Below are positions 13,301 to 26,700 of a DNA stretch of 64,000 nt, one piece after another (position 1 is the first letter of the stretch; the number at the start of each line of letters is the position of its first letter). A program made the position numbers and the translations under genes. The DNA lies in NCBI RefSeq assembly GCF_001949145.1, contig NW_019091440.1:1266588-1330587 (forward strand), read 5' to 3'. This stretch comes from Acanthaster planci. Taxonomy: Eukaryota > Echinodermata > Asteroidea > Valvatida > Acanthasteridae. The notes under the pieces are model-generated. The model made no database searches, had not been told where the DNA came from, and saw only the letters and a program-made list of their open reading frames with translations.

Positions 13301-16093
13301 CACGCTCCGATAAAATTGTTTACCCCTTATATACATACCGATTAGAATTTAAACACTCAAAGTACCTTTTGCTAACTTGCACACTATAAAAATCCAAATT
13401 CTGCCAAATTTCAAATTTCTGCTCGTCTTTGTCACGTACCTCCAAAGTATGAGAGTCAGAGGTTGGAAGTGAAGCCAACATTTTAGAGGGGATTTTTTTC
13501 AGTTTTGCCGGATTTTCCCTGACATTCTCTACTTGTGAATGGTTAACAATATCATGAAGCTCTAATGAGAAAGTATCATACAAGAAGGAAAACGTATGGA
13601 TGAAAACAGAAAGTTTTGTTTGTGCCTGATAGTCAAGCAATTTGACGTGATTGTACGAATTCGTGCAGTGCAGTAGGTAACTCGTACCCAAACGCACTCT
13701 TATCCATGTCTGTGTACGTACATGTACGTGCATGCACCATACCCAAAATCCGGACATCTCATTTTTGACCGCTGCCAAACTCAGTGCAGAAATTTGAATC
13801 CGCATGAAAAACGAACAGCATTTCAGACAAATGGCTCTAATCTTGAAAAAATGAGCTGATAGATACAAAACATGTATCAGTCTTCCAGACAGTATCACTG
13901 ATGATCTGCGGGAAATTCAACAAAAGTGTGAAAATTAGGCACTAGTAGTAAAATGAAAAACACGGAATAATGATGAAAATGGGTCCCAATGAAAAAGGAA
14001 ATGAATTTCAAAAAACGGTTTTCTTCCTAGACGTAAAATTTTTTTTTGTATATAAGAGTTACTAGCATTTCATGTGGCATCAAAGTTATATGAAGGTTAA
14101 CTCAGCAAAATTGTGAAAATTAGACACAAAGCTATGTAAAAAGCGATAATCCTTTATAATTACACTTTGTCGTTAAATTGACATTTTTCACTTTCTTTGG
14201 TTATTTCCCGGCGATCTTTCTTACCAGAAGCTATTGAATATAAGTTTGATAGACTCTTGGCAATTTCTTTACACACGAGATCTGCAAGGTAAATGGCAGT
14301 ACAAACCCCTCACATTGGTCACCACCGATATGTGTCGACGCTAGAATAATTTTTCAGGCCGATGACCATTATGCCACTATTGTGCATGCGCGGATACACA
14401 AGTTAAATGCATGCGCAATTTATGGGCACCGAACATACGTGAGAAGTTACGGTGGAACTGCTTAGTGAAAAGCCGAAGGGCATATTGACACAGACGACTG
14501 ATAACAGGAAGCAGTTTTGGCGATGTCTCACGTCTATACACGTCAGGTGTGATCTGCTTACAACAGCCACTCACTAAAACAAATTATTATGGCGACAAAT
14601 CTTTTTCAGTGCATGCCCCTCGTGTATGGAATGCGCTTCCAAAGGCAGTTCGATCCGCTGGAAGTTTAAATCATTTTAAAACCAGCTTCAAAACTCACCT
14701 CTTCCAGAATTACTTTTCAGCAATATAGTCTGATTTTGCTAACTAGGAAGCCTTTTATTTGATTTGATTGTACATCTAATTGTATAATTTGAAAGTTTTG
14801 TATTTCTTACGTATCTGCTTTTAGCTTATGATATTGTAAGTAATTGTCTTTCTTTTCAATTTTTAAAAATGGTATTTAGTGTACAGTGCTTTGTGATGTC
14901 GTTGACATGGAAAGCGTTTTTAAATAATTCATATTATTATTATAAACAAGCAAAGTTCTGATTCTTCGACGGAACCAACGCAAGGACGATGGGGTAACTT
15001 GCATCTATGCCTGTTAATCCAATAAGTCATACCCTGTGAGGCCACCATATGGCAAGAACGCTCTAGCGATTCGTCGCTCAACTGCGCAGTTCGTAATCTC
15101 TCAGTATAAAATGGTACAAAAGTAAACCAATATTTTATCTCGCGGAAATGTCAATTTATCACTCGCTTCCTAAAGTGGAATTTTAATATCAATAAACAGG
15201 CAGTGTTGACTTTTCAATAAAACACTTGTATTTCTAGAAAACAAGTGTGACCGTGGCCCTAAACGGCATCAGAGGTAAGGCAAAGTTGTTTTGGGTCAGG
15301 GCCGTTCCAAAACTAGAATACACTAGTCAAACAAAACTAGAATAGAAATCTTTAAACACATGTCCTTACTCCCCTACCGTATATGTACCCTGTTAGCAAA
15401 GACTAGTTGTATGGATTTCCAAAGAAGTCTCCTTTCTCAAGAATGGCAAGATAAAATACAAAATCTGTCCCTCTAAGATTGTGCAAGGAAATAACTTTCA
15501 CGTGTCACATTAAATGTAAACTGAGAGTATTTTTAAGTTAGTGGTTTTAAAGAGAACAATGTAACTGTCCATTTCATTTCATTTGAGATCCAGATATATG
15601 GTCCAGTCAACAGGCATTCAAACTGAGTTAATAAGATATGAATGTGGACACATTTCCTAGTTTTAGGGCTTGCAAAGATGGAGTCAAATCGTACATATGT
15701 CTCATAATCAATCCTTATCCACAACCCTGATTTTTCATAGGAAAATGTCGATATCATTCGTCTATACATATGTCTATATATATCATCCTATTTTGGATCA
15801 AGTTTGTCCGAGAAATTTGTAAAATGGGACCATTTTACACCCCTATAATCTGAAGATTGAGAAATAAGTAAGACTGCGACAGAGAACACGAAGCAGGAAT
15901 TACCCTGGTTTTCTTCCCTGATTTAGTGGTATGCAGCGATGTAATCAAGGATATCTAACAATGATGTTACGTTGACAACAGTTATAAGAATGTTCTATGA
16001 CATTAAATCGTGCTTCAAATTGAAACAAAAATAAATGTACTTTTACTTACCCAGGCAAACTAGAAAGGAGACGAACAGCAAAGTCCACTTCAT
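10400..16093 (-). CDS. Gene A: LU (Ly6/uPAR) domain GPI-anchored protein, 127 aa
   Basis: Coding exons on the minus strand: 16093-16051 (43 nt), 11805-11693 (113 nt), 10627-10400 (228 nt, stop TAA). Introns are GT-AG with phases 1 and 0. Exon 1 encodes signal peptide MKWTLLFVSFLVCL. Exon 2 begins the LU fold with KCYVC, GTC, a DC and a DTC. Exon 3 carries RTC, DTC, NSC, the CCC-x4-CN signature, then a C-terminal hydrophobic stretch (VLLSAMLLVIKAAF) typical of a GPI signal. There are twelve cysteines after the signal peptide; canonical LU domains have about ten. It is the most diverged of A-D and its last exon is two codons longer. The 4.2-kb first intron carries a LINE 3' end and the second a foldback element. 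LU proteins are usually cell-surface receptors or modulators; the ligand cannot be inferred. Confidence 0.85.
10963..11130. mobile_element. Foldback MITE, copy 1 (168 bp)
   Basis: Arms of about 68 bp (10963-11030 and 11063-11130) are near-perfect reverse complements, each containing CACAATAGTGCGCCTCCAAG; complementarity continues inward, leaving a very small loop. A related copy lies at 60104-60280. It lies in intron 2 of gene A. No transposase is encoded, so it is non-autonomous; the superfamily is not identified. Confidence 0.8.
13320..13898 (-). other. 192-codon ORF in gene A intron, unrecognised
   Basis: The longest uninterrupted minus-strand frame not explained by an LU exon or the gap. 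It has no recognisable domain, signal peptide or splice support, lies inside the first intron of gene A on the same strand, and overlaps a TACATG-like run. Most likely a chance ORF; recorded only for its length. Confidence 0.15.
14591..14943 (+). mobile_element. LINE 3' end (non-LTR retrotransposon remnant)
   Basis: A plus-strand frame (14591-14728, stop TAG) encodes a stretch including FSVHAPRVWNALPKAVRSAG and FKTSFKTHLFQN, the typical extreme C-terminus of CR1/L2-like reverse transcriptase polyproteins (APRLWNSLP...FKxxLKTHLF pattern). After the stop comes a 3' UTR with ACAGTGCTTTGTGATG and a terminal ATT-repeat tail near 14931-14943, as expected for this clade. Only the last part of the element is present, consistent with 5' truncation on insertion. 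It lies antisense within gene A's first coding intron. Confidence 0.82.
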
Positions 16094-17619
16094 GGCTGGC
16101 GAAGCAAAAGTTTCCTCACACTTTGAGAACTCTGTGGCAGTCGTAAAAGATAGTGGGTCTCTTTGTTAAAAAGGATTGCCTAATTATTTAACGCAATAAA
16201 AGGTGAAAAACAAAAGAAAAGCAGACTGAAGCAAAAAAACAAAAAAACAACAGAAATCAAGACAAGAATAAACTAGACAAGACAGCAAACACCGATACAA
16301 GACTGTACTAAGCACGAACACATTTCATATGGTATAAATTCAAACTGCAGGATGAATCTTGGCCCTCAATATACTTTTTGACCCTTTCACCAAGAAGTTT
16401 GTTTTTAGTTTAACATCTTGCTCATTCGGCATTTAGTATTTAGTCATAAAAAATCGGGGTGTTTTTTCGTGGTTTTTCCTAAGACCACCCTACAGGCAAA
16501 ACTATTTTGAAAAAAATGTCAAAATTGACCAATTCTTGCCACTTAGACTTGAAAGGATGCTCAAAAGTAACGACTGGATCAGTTATCCAAGATATGGTAC
16601 TTTGCCAGTATTTACACGTACATTTGTGAACGTATGTGAAATACCTAAATTTTCAATTCATTAGAAAATTCATAATGGTACCCAAGAAGTAAACTCAAAT
16701 ATTTTTCAAACAACAACCAATTTTGTCATATTATTTGAATTCGTCTCATCAAAATTCATCTTAATTAAGCAGCAAACTTTTGAAAATTGTTGACCGGTGT
16801 AATACATAAATTCAGATGATATTTTGTTAAAGACCTAGGAAGAATTCGGTTAAGAATTCAATGTGACCAATAAATGACAAAAGATTTTGCCTCATTGCAT
16901 TCAAAGTTCTTTGGTACGATTCGTGTTTACATATATATGTAAAAGTGGATTTTGTAAGCAGAATGTGAGACAGTGCAACTGACCAACAACTGACATGTTC
17001 AAGAAATGACCCCCCCCCCGAAAAGAGTTTTTATAGTACATTTTGTAGCACATTTTCCCGTAGATTTTCCCGGGTAATTGAAGATTCATGTTGACATGAA
17101 TGAACTTTTCCATAGAAACTGCCTTCAGTTTCCTCTGAAAGAGCAATTCGATAGTCAAATTTTCATCACTGTAGTTACAAATAACTAATAACAGATAATA
17201 ATCAGTTCTTATTCGTTTTAACGTTTTCAACATAACGCCGGTCTCAAAGTAAGACGAATTTGAACACTGCAGTTATGACGAATCAAATTGCAACAGATTT
17301 TAATCATTACGTACCTTCAAATGAAATCTAATGGTAACTGTCTGAAATCGACATTGGAATTACAGTTCAACGATACTTGAGGACGAAATGGAAAGATCAT
17401 TATAAGGAATTCCGTGTGGCATAGGTTTTGAAAATCCTGATATGAATAAAATGAAAATGCAGTCTAGTTGACAATTTTCCATCAACTATTTTGTCATGCA
17501 AAGGATAAATGAACCGGGAAATGCAAGTGTCGCAGTGGCAAAGTGTGGAGGGGGTATATAGGAACGCCAAAGTGAAGTTCCGCAACCGGTTTAAGAATCT
17601 TGGACACTATGATTCTTAC

Positions 17620-17782
17620 CTCAAAAGTTGGGATTTAGGCACCAACTGAAAAGCAACAGAGCGACAGCGTCCGGATTACCTGAAGACTCGACTGGAACTG
17701 TGAGAAACGCCCATTCAGACCCAATGCTAAAAGGCCTGGATCCGAGTTCAATCCTTCGTGATTGGACCAAAGTGATCACGTG
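17620..17782 (-). promoter_or_regulatory. Promoter and non-coding 5' exon of gene A
   Basis: Donor context CTTTTGAG/GTAAGAATC with the last exon base at 17620, matching gene Z. Inverted CCAAT (ATTGG, 17761-17765) and CACGTG (17777-17782) are spaced 16 bp start to start. E-box to donor is 157 bp. It shares the GGAACTGnGnnAA block with B-D, somewhat shortened. Confidence 0.68.
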
Positions 17783-18159
17783 ATGTTTGTTCCGAATAAG
17801 GACCGGATATCAGATAAGGGAATGGGTAAATAACGAATAATAAAAACATAAAAAGAAAACTACTCGGTCAAGATCAGCATTATGTGAATAGCTGACGTCA
17901 TTCCTCTGCTATTGGCTGACGCTGCTTATTCAAGATTTATTTTGGCGATAGTGTTTGGGGCTATCCGAAGTGAAGGACGGTTTTAGGATAGGTTGTACCT
18001 TCAACACAGACGAGGTAAATGGGCCAGATTTTTATCAAGCCATGTAGTTTCCAATACATTGCCAAAAACAAAACGAAATTTGCTTCAGGTGGATAAATGG
18101 CGTTAAAGCCATTTTGACTGGGGGGGGACCCCACATTGACAACTGTTTGAAATTCTTAC

Positions 18160-18341
18160 CCCTAAAGCACCTCGTGCTCTGACGAATGACCGGAATTGTG
18201 CAATTGCTCTCTGGAAACACCCCCAGCTTAAAGGTCAAGTGTGCGCACCTATCACGAGACGTGAATTCTCTAAGCGACGACAGAAATAAGGATGAAAAGA
18301 AACAATGACCCTACGTCATCTACGCGTTTTCACATGATTGG
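18160..18341 (-). pseudogene. Degenerate copy of the LU promoter/non-coding exon
   Basis: The minus-strand donor context TTTAGGG/GTAAGAATTTC ends at 18160. Upstream are a GGAATTGTGCAATTGCTCTC block homologous to the 5' exons of B-D, and ATTGG (18337-18341) in an ATGATTGGTTCACGCTGT context matching gene Z's promoter. At the position where the E-box should start (18353) the sequence is CGAGAT, so the E-box is lost. No coding exon is attached before gene A's own promoter. It may be the remnant of a deleted gene copy or an alternative distal promoter of gene A. Confidence 0.5.
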
Positions 18342-20250
18342 TTCACGCTGTTCGAGATAACCGTTCCCTAAATAGATTTAGGTCCGTAGAATTGACGTTG
18401 GTGAGAACCTTTGAAATAATGAATAGCCATTTATCATACATTGGACAATCATGTATCAGAAAGTCACACGACCGGAAAGAAAGTTTGAGCGAACGCACGA
18501 ATGAATGAAACTGAAACCGTAAGACGGTCTTGTGAAACCTTTAATTGGTACGCTGCATGGTTATACAGTTTATGATAACTTACAAAGCCAGCAACGAGGT
18601 CACTTACACACTCGTTGTGTACAGTTCAAAAGGGCATACACTGGAGGCTACGGACAGTCAGATCAAATCTTGTTTGCTTAGTTGTTTGTTTTTGGCCATC
18701 ACATATATGTATGACTACAAGAAAGAAAACAATTTGGACAAGCTGGGCATGTAATTGCACAGGATTTAAAGATTTTGGTGTGAGATTAGAACGAAGTTAC
18801 TATGAGAACTGTTATCCACAAGATGCAGCTGCACCGTTTGGATCTGCCCTTGACCGCTCTAAGATCTAGGCAATCCCACACTACAAGTGTTTGTTTTCAA
18901 CGATGTAATCATCATTGTGATGGTGCTTGGGATTCGCTGGTTCGCCGATGGTGTCCTTGTGCAGCAAAAATATCACCTTTTGCAACCTGTGAAAATAAAG
19001 TCGCAGACGATTTGACCAGTACAGCGCCAATTTGAAAATAACAGCGTGTGGTTGACTGCCAAGTGGTGGCGTCCTATTGCCTCCACTCACTCTGAGTAGA
19101 GGAGCTGTGCATATGAAGCTCTGGACACAATACTGAGCTCGGGTGGCTTGTTCTCGTTTGTTATAAAGAGCTCGATTAGTTGTTCGTGGGTCGGCCGCTC
19201 GAACATTGGGAACGTACAGCCAGTTATCGCTGACAGTTAGTGGCAAGCAACATGCAACGCAGCGACGTCCATGTACGTCCTTTGAGGGTTAATGTTTGGA
19301 TAATTGGGCTGAATTTCTTTTTATTTAATTAAATTTATTTCTGTGTTAGAAAAATTATTAATGTTAATTTGCTAAAGTTCGCATATTCTCCGACTTCGTG
19401 AGCATTCTCAGAAATCAAACTCTCAAGAGTTTTCCCGTGTGTTCCTTTAAAACCCTGATAAGGAAGCGGTGTGTGATCGTGATCCAAGAACGGTGTTCTT
19501 GGATCGATTTCCCGCTGCTCGATTAGAAAAAGAAGGCGCAGAGATGGATACAGAGAGAGAGAGAAAGAGAAAGTGGCGCAAGTGTAGATCTAAAATATCT
19601 GTACATCGTGTGTGCGGTACATCCTGCATCTACTGTGAGCTAAATCTGTGTTGGAAACGGGGGGTGGGGGTGGGGAAAGGTGTGAGTGAGTTTGTATATA
19701 TATTCAAATCTGGACTTATAACAATAGGGGACAATAGGGTCCACGGTTGCCGAAGAGTCCACGGATGGAAAACGTGTACAAAACATATGGGAGGTCTGAA
19801 CAAAAGAGGAACAATAGGGAGTCCACGAAATTAAAGGCGTTTACTCACTTGTAGGTGGCTGCGTGTGGGGGGGGGGTCACTTGGCCGGCCACAAAAAATT
19901 TTAAAAGCGGGGGGGACACCATATAGACTATATAGAGGGAGAGGTTCATGATAAAGATGTTCATCTGTAATGTATTTCAAATTCATCCAAAATCTTACAT
20001 CAGAAGGTATATTTATGGATTTTTAATTAATATTAATATTGCTTTCCTTTTTTAGTGATATTGCAAACATGTTAATAGTTAGGAAATCCTCTAAATTCTT
20101 CACAATCCGCTTTGTTTTTGCTCATCACATGAAAAATGTGTGGGGCATATATACTTTCACCCCTGGGATAGACGCGAGCATGGTACTGACGCATAATCGA
20201 CCAGTTTGGTTCCAACAACTGAGACATTCATATTGCAAATCTTTCTTCAA

Positions 20251-20300
20251 AGAGCTCTGGACACGTATAATAAACAGCGCCACCTTGTGTCCAAATCGAT
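20251..20300. repeat. CAGCGCCACCTTGTG intergenic repeat, copy 1
   Basis: Block with AGCTCTGGACACG followed by AACAGCGCCACCTTGTGTCC. Related copies lie at 21768, 30091 and 39312, all between LU genes. Confidence 0.8.
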
Positions 20301-21767
20301 GAATTTTATTTGAGCCTAACCAGAAGGATTTATAAGGTATCTATAAGGATTCCTCTTTATTAGATAAATATAAAGCTCGCTAGGGGCTAGTTGCTGTCCC
20401 TCCCCCTAAATTCTTTAGAATTGATGACAGCAAACGTCATCAAAAGTACCATATTTTATCTCCAGGGCAGAAAACATTTGAAAATTGTTGACCGGTGTAA
20501 TGCATTTATTCAAAATATGTTTCCAGTCGTCAAAGACCTAGGAAGAGTTTGATTAATAATTCAATGTGACCAATAACTGGCAAACAATCTTTGCCTGCAT
20601 GCATTCCAAGTTCTGTGGCTTCATATTTGCTTACGTACAAGTGGATTTTCTAAGCATAAAGGGACTTGTGAAAAAATGCAACCGTAATACAACGAGCGAC
20701 AACTAACGTTTTGATTTAAGGTTCGAGAAATGACCCCACGTAAAACAGTTTGTTAGTACATGTATCTGAAAATGTACTGAAAACCAATACTTATTCTGTA
20801 GATTTTCATATTCATAGGGTATTTCATATTAATATGCCCAAACTATTCGATAAAAATGTCTTGAGTTTATTCCCAGAATGTTATTGTTTCGAAAGAACGA
20901 TTTGATAATCGAATTGGCATTACTTTAACTTTTAATATTCATGCTAACCTTTTCAATACAACGCCAAGCATCGAGCGAGAGGAATCTAACACCACGATCT
21001 CGGGACGATTGAAATTGCTACAAATCTTGATCATGCTACACCTAGTGGGTGTTTAACTTCAAAATTGGGCTTAACGTTCAAGGGAATTGTTCCAAAACAT
21101 ATCTTTTAGACATTTTCGGTTTAAAATAACTTAAATGAAATGAAAATGCACTCAAGAGGGCTAACTCTCAATTTGAATCCAACATTCATCGAGACACCTT
21201 TTTGGGTGGCGGACAAAACTTTAGTCTATAATTTTTCCATCTCATTTTTCAGGTTAAATTAAACAGGAAAACGTAAGTGTCCCAGTGGCGAAGGGAAAGG
21301 GACACCGAAAGTGTCTCGATATGTGATGCGACCTTTGAAAACTCAAGGCATGTCCCCAAACTCGTTTTGGAGATAATTGGCAAAATATTCTCCAACCTTT
21401 TTTTAAAGAACTTAATGCCATTGGCCGAATGATTCTTGTTTGATGCAATTAGAAGTTTAATTAGCATATTTTTAAGTCATTTTGTGTAATGTCATTGAAA
21501 TGGTTACAAGGAACCTTAAAGTTTGATTTCTTAAAATAAGGCCAGCCGCTTTTAGTAGCTTCTTCAGAGTCTTTGCTCAAGCTACAGACATCATGAAATG
21601 ATTAAACAGTTTTGAACGTAGCACAATATCTTGATGACGTTGATGCACGTAGCATAAAACGACAAATTTCACTATGTGAAGGGTTGTGTGCTGATTGCGG
21701 ATGTGCACTGGCGCGTAATTCATCTTTTGGTTCCAGCAACTGAGACAACTCATGTTGCAACTCTCTC

Positions 21768-21812
21768 TGGGCGCTTGTAATGAACAGCGCCACCTTGTGT
21801 CCGAAACTATGG
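21768..21812. repeat. CAGCGCCACCTTGTG intergenic repeat, copy 2
   Basis: GGGCGCTTGTAATGAACAGC followed by the shared GCCACCTTGTGTCCGAA core. It is the second copy within the A/B intergenic region. Confidence 0.8.
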
Positions 21813-22329
21813 AGGACAGGACATTTTATAGGGATCTCTCTCTATCAGCTAAATAATAAGTTCTTAAGTTCTTATGTCAGGACCTGTTTCACTGGCTGGT
21901 ACAGATCAGGGTTAAGACGCTCCGTTAGCCAATGACAGCTCTCACCTCAAGAGTGGCTCATTTATAAGGAGCCAGCTGGGTCTCGTTGCAATCTGCAATC
22001 TTGGCATTAATCTTTTTGTAAAGATATTTATATAAAAATTTAAAAAAAACCATGAAAACAACACTCAGCGATATTTGAGATGAGGACACAGAAAATAAAG
22101 CACTAATTTTTGATAAAATGTTGAAGTGTGTTTCTCGTTATATTTTATTAAAGATCACCTCAGAAAAATGTATTTCACCAGTTTTAGATACAAAGCAATT
22201 TGTGATGTTCACACCACGAATGGTTTCTTACAGTCACGGTATTATTGGTTAAAATAATGCAGTTTCAGGTTTTTTTTTGAATGCGCTCCAGACGCCCAGA
22301 AAAAAGACACGATGAATATACCAGCTGTG

Positions 22330-22396
22330 GATTGTCTGCACAAGGAACTGAGTGCGGCATATGACCACATTCAAGCCTCAAACTTGACATTATGAT
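22330..22396. repeat. GATTGTCTGCA repeat, copy 2 (3' of gene B)
   Basis: Diverged copy with the E-box changed from CACGTG to CATATG. It lies about 1.3 kb downstream of gene B's stop. Confidence 0.82.
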
Positions 22397-22642
22397 TTAA
22401 GGTTCTAAAGATCTGAATGCTCATCTGCCCTTATTAGCTTCAGTTGTGTAAATCGAGGCTTTGCATGGTAGCCATCTTGCTGGCCAGTTTTTATGTCCCA
22501 CAGGAAGCCTCCCTGGTGCATATACCGTAAGAAACAAATGTACTGGTCTACAAGATGGTCAAAAATCACCCCCCCCCTTGTCGAGGTTACATGGGTCCCT
22601 AGGACTTTACATAATCGTTTGCAGAGTGGGTTCCAATTGGCC

Positions 22643-22736
22643 AAGGTCATCGGAGAACAAAGCACGCCCACAAGTCGGCGTATGGCCGGTCTGATTGTTC
22701 ATACCTCGCAAATGTGTATTGTTCCCAAATGACCTT
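22643..22736. repeat. Short inverted-repeat element, AAGGTCAT ends
   Basis: Begins AAGGTCATCGGAGAACAA and ends TGTTCCCAAATGACCTT-like, forming imperfect inverted ends. The homologous copy downstream of gene D is at 40414-40510. Either a MITE or part of the duplicated 3' flank. Confidence 0.5.
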
Positions 22737-23700
22737 GTACGCGCCACAGTTAGGGCATGCGCTGTCCGAATGCCGAAACAAAGGCTTATTATTTAAACAT
22801 ACGCACATCTAGGATTATTGGAATAACTTGATTTCGGATTGATAATGCCAGTTTGTCATAGGCTTTCATTAATCAGTTCTTCACGCGTATATGAAGGAAA
22901 TAACCCGCATTAAAGTTTTGGATGGGTTTTACACAGTGGATCTGCAACCTGTTACAAGCATGAAAGAGCGACGTTTCCATCACGACGAGGTGGATAAAGT
23001 AACCGTTGTTGTAAGACCGTGAGGAAGAAATTTAAAGATTAACCTGAACGTGTTTGGAGCACATTTGAATATCAATGAAGCTCCCAGGAAAACAAGGAAT
23101 ATTGTTTTAAAAGGAATGTCAGAAAAGGACATGCTTAGGGGCACTAGGGATTCCACAATTGCTAACTTTTTGGTACGCTGGGAAGCTTTTAATCAGTGGT
23201 TCGACGAAAAGGAGATGAAGCGTAGTGTTTATTTATCATCTTTCCCCTGTTGCACTGTCCTACACGCAGATTTCTTCATGATATTACACTTTTACAAAAG
23301 AGGCATGACCTTGGGAACACCAAGAAAAGCGTGGGTGCTGGTTGTTGACAAAATGACAAAAAGCACAAGCATGCAATGAACTGGTACACATGCGCAAATC
23401 ATAAATTAATGAATTTCAAATGAGAATAATCAATGCATGCAAATCACACGGAACAGGAGCGGCGTTTGAGAATTTTTTTTTCTTTTTCCTGAAGTCAATA
23501 AAAATTCGACGAGTGTGTACCGAACCACTGATTTTTGGCAAGAAATCAGAAGGAAATTTGAGAGGAAAAGCTAATAATACAAGAGCAAAATTTGACTAAT
23601 CTCTCCTGCAAATTATGAGCTGTTGAGACTCTGTTTCCGAAATCTGTGTACGCTTTGACTTTAATGTAGATGTCACAGCAAATACAGTTGCCTGTGACGT

Positions 23701-26700
23701 TTACAAAACAGCTTTGATCAAAAGCAACATGGCAGACATCACGGCGTAGCTGACCCGACGAATGGTGGCGCTGTTGCAAAGGGTAGAGGTGCAACAGCAA
23801 GTTGTTGTGTCGATTCCTAAAACAGAAATAGTCTTGCAGCTGTTCGTCCCACCGGTCAATGCGTCAAGGCAGCCAGCGGTAGCCCCACATTGGCGCTGAA
23901 CTACGTCTTTGGCTTTGATTTTCTGTCAGGGTAAAAAATCATTGAACTAGCTTCTTGTTACTTGTGCTGAAATTAGCACACTTGTTGAATTGAGATGAAG
24001 GTTTTGGCCAAAACAGGTTAGAACTTAACTTTTTTCTCGATAATATTTTCCTCGGCCAGGTGTCCTTGGATTGATTTTTTTCATGAGTGCAACAGTAAAT
24101 TTTTGGTAGCATGACAAATCGACGACTGCAATTATCACTTTAGTTAAGCATTGTACTCAGGATCAACCGTTCAAAGGCGTGAGCCGTGGAAGTCATTTTT
24201 CGATAGTATTCCCCAAATCTTTTGCAATCTGATAATGTGGATGGAAATAGACTGTGTTATTGATTGGGATTTTAATTAGTTTCATCTAAGAGTAGAATGT
24301 AAGCCTACTTACTAAGCATGCGTCGCCTGCAGACCCACAATCCCTTTCGGTGCCGTCGGCTCTGTTGAACGGGTCATTGCATGTTCCTGCAGCACACTCG
24401 TAGCAATTCAGAGCATGCACTGCACCTAATCAAAAGCAATTTGAAAAGGGTGTCCTGAAATTCAGGTATTAAGCTAAAAATTTGATTCACATCACAGTGT
24501 TGTTGCCCTTTTTATTCCCAAGTCAGTGTAGCATTATCAAAAAAAAAAAAAAAGAAAAGAAAAAAAAGCACCCTGCATAACCACGGTACAAGTATTAGCA
24601 GTCAGAGGCTCTTATCTCGTTGCACAGTGCACAGAGTTGATTACTAGTCTAATTTCTAGACCAACAGATTTCACCTGATAAATATTTGCGACGGATTTGC
24701 AATTCGTATCCACACTACATGTGCAAGAGTTTTTTTTGCTTGCTTTAAAATTAATATCTCTCCACATCGTTATTCATTTTTAATCTTGTGTCCTTGATAT
24801 CCATGACTTAAGTTCAGATATCAACTTGCTTCTGTTTTGTTTGTAAATGCTTAAATAAAGACACGAATGACAAAGAATTTGTCGTCCTCGTCTTGCTCAA
24901 CGATGGAAAGTAATATTCAGGATAACAATAGTCACGAATAATCGTCTGTCTTCAATCGTGTAATCTGTATATGCATCTGTGACGTGAACGAGATACTTAG
25001 GAGATTCTGGAGAAAGGCGTCGCTTTGTGTTGACTGGTTCACTTCCCCATTACTTTCTTGCACAAATTTCATGGCTTGTTCGTCGTCCAATCCCATATTG
25101 GAACGAATGCGTTGCAAATATTTATCAGTTGAAATCTGTCGGTCTAAGAAACAGACTACTTATCAACTCTGTGCACTGTGCAACGAGATGAGAGCCTCTC
25201 TGACGACCAATACTTGTACCGTAGTTATGCAGAGTTACTCTCGTCTTGGAACCTACTTTGTGATGACCCAAAACGTTTGGGGTACAATATTTGTCTTCAA
25301 AACGCGGTCCCAAATCTGCCAACCAAAAATCCATTCCTTAAGCCGCGTAAGCCGCGTAATTTTCTTTCCTACGAGGGTTAGGGGAAATTTTCAGGTATGG
25401 GCGTGGTTAACTGCAAGCTCGACCAATTTGGTGAACACTTAAAAACTTCAGTGCCAAGGTAAATGTCAGGCTTTACTTTCAAATAATACAAACATCTTCC
25501 AACCAACGAATTTCCCACCTAGAAAAAAGTACTACATAGAGACTTGACCGCTTGGCTCGTTGGTTCAAAGTACAATACTCTCCTAATAGAGCTACCGTGC
25601 ACATCGACCAGAGGGCCAGTTTTGTTGTATACTTAAAAGTTTGTGTTTGTGTTACGTGTTTACAATAATTGCACCCCAACTTTCCCAGACGAAAAACACA
25701 CGCGCAACGGTTAAGATACGCCAATTTTATATGTCAGCTTTTATTATAATTACCCCTAATCATCGTGGGAAAAAAATCAGGAAGGCCTAGCCAAACACAC
25801 AAAGTTTACACAGGCCAATGTTTCCACTCAGCTTAACACTGACAAAACGCTTCGACTGAACAAAGTTTTCACTTTTTCTTTGCGCAGTGTGAAAAGTAGC
25901 AGCTTTCAATATGAGGAACTTTTTCAGTGTTCTTTGTAATACACACCAGCTCTTTAAGGAAGGAAATGGAACTTTAAATTTGCACGGAATTTTCGAAGCA
26001 AAGTGCACAACCGACTCAATGCAAAAGGCCTTGAAGTTTCAGTGGCACATGACGTGGGTCAGTTCATGAATGGGTAACTCCATTGTCAGTCTACTTTGCA
26101 AAAAAACACACCAAAAACCAATCTCCCAAAACAACCTTTTTGTACGTGACGTTGGTGCTATATTGTGTCTAGATCACAACCTAGGGCAAATGGAATTTTT
26201 CAGCCGTCATAGTAACTGTGGAACAATTGAATTCACAGCAGGAAAAAAAACCCAGCTAAATGTCAGAAACTAACGAATTGATCACAATTTAGGAAAAGTA
26301 CTGGTCATGTGAGTCAACGTTTAATGAAATACCCATACAATGTCAAATGACAGAACCAATATCAAATTTGGAAAAAAGATCAAAGTAAACATCTCGGCTA
26401 GAAATATAAAAACTTCGGCCTCCAACATTCATCAAATATTCAGGTTTAATAGGAATAATGTACGTCAGTATCAAGAAAACATACTCAGAACAGTCTAGGA
26501 AATACAATATACCATTCATTTTAATAGTATTCATATGGATTTCACAAGAAAGGCCTTTTACTCTTTGGAGTATGTGTCTTTTTTATATTTTCAAGCAACT
26601 CCTCTTCGTCCAATTTGGGTGCATACATGAGGCAGTCCTATATGCATTTGTTTATTGGACAAAGTTTGTTCATGTTAGGAATAGTAAGAACCTTACTCGT

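Larger units (their letters stand above)
17783..23700. other. Intergenic region between genes A and B
   Basis: About 5.9 kb. It contains a degenerate second promoter copy (18160-18341), two copies of the CAGCGCCACCTTGTG repeat (20251-20300, 21768-21812), one GATTGTCTGCA repeat (22330-22396) and a small inverted repeat (22643-22736). A plus-strand 109-codon frame at 23050-23379 has no recognised domain. No gene is supported. Confidence 0.55.

Noticed and set aside
23050-23379. 109-codon plus-strand ORF starting MFGAHLNINEAP
   Set aside because: No domain, no splice or promoter context, and no second copy in the duplicated flanks; probably chance.
24984-25442. 152-codon plus-strand ORF
   Set aside because: It is not maintained in the duplicate at 35450-35870, where the frame is broken; it lies in an intron antisense to gene B.
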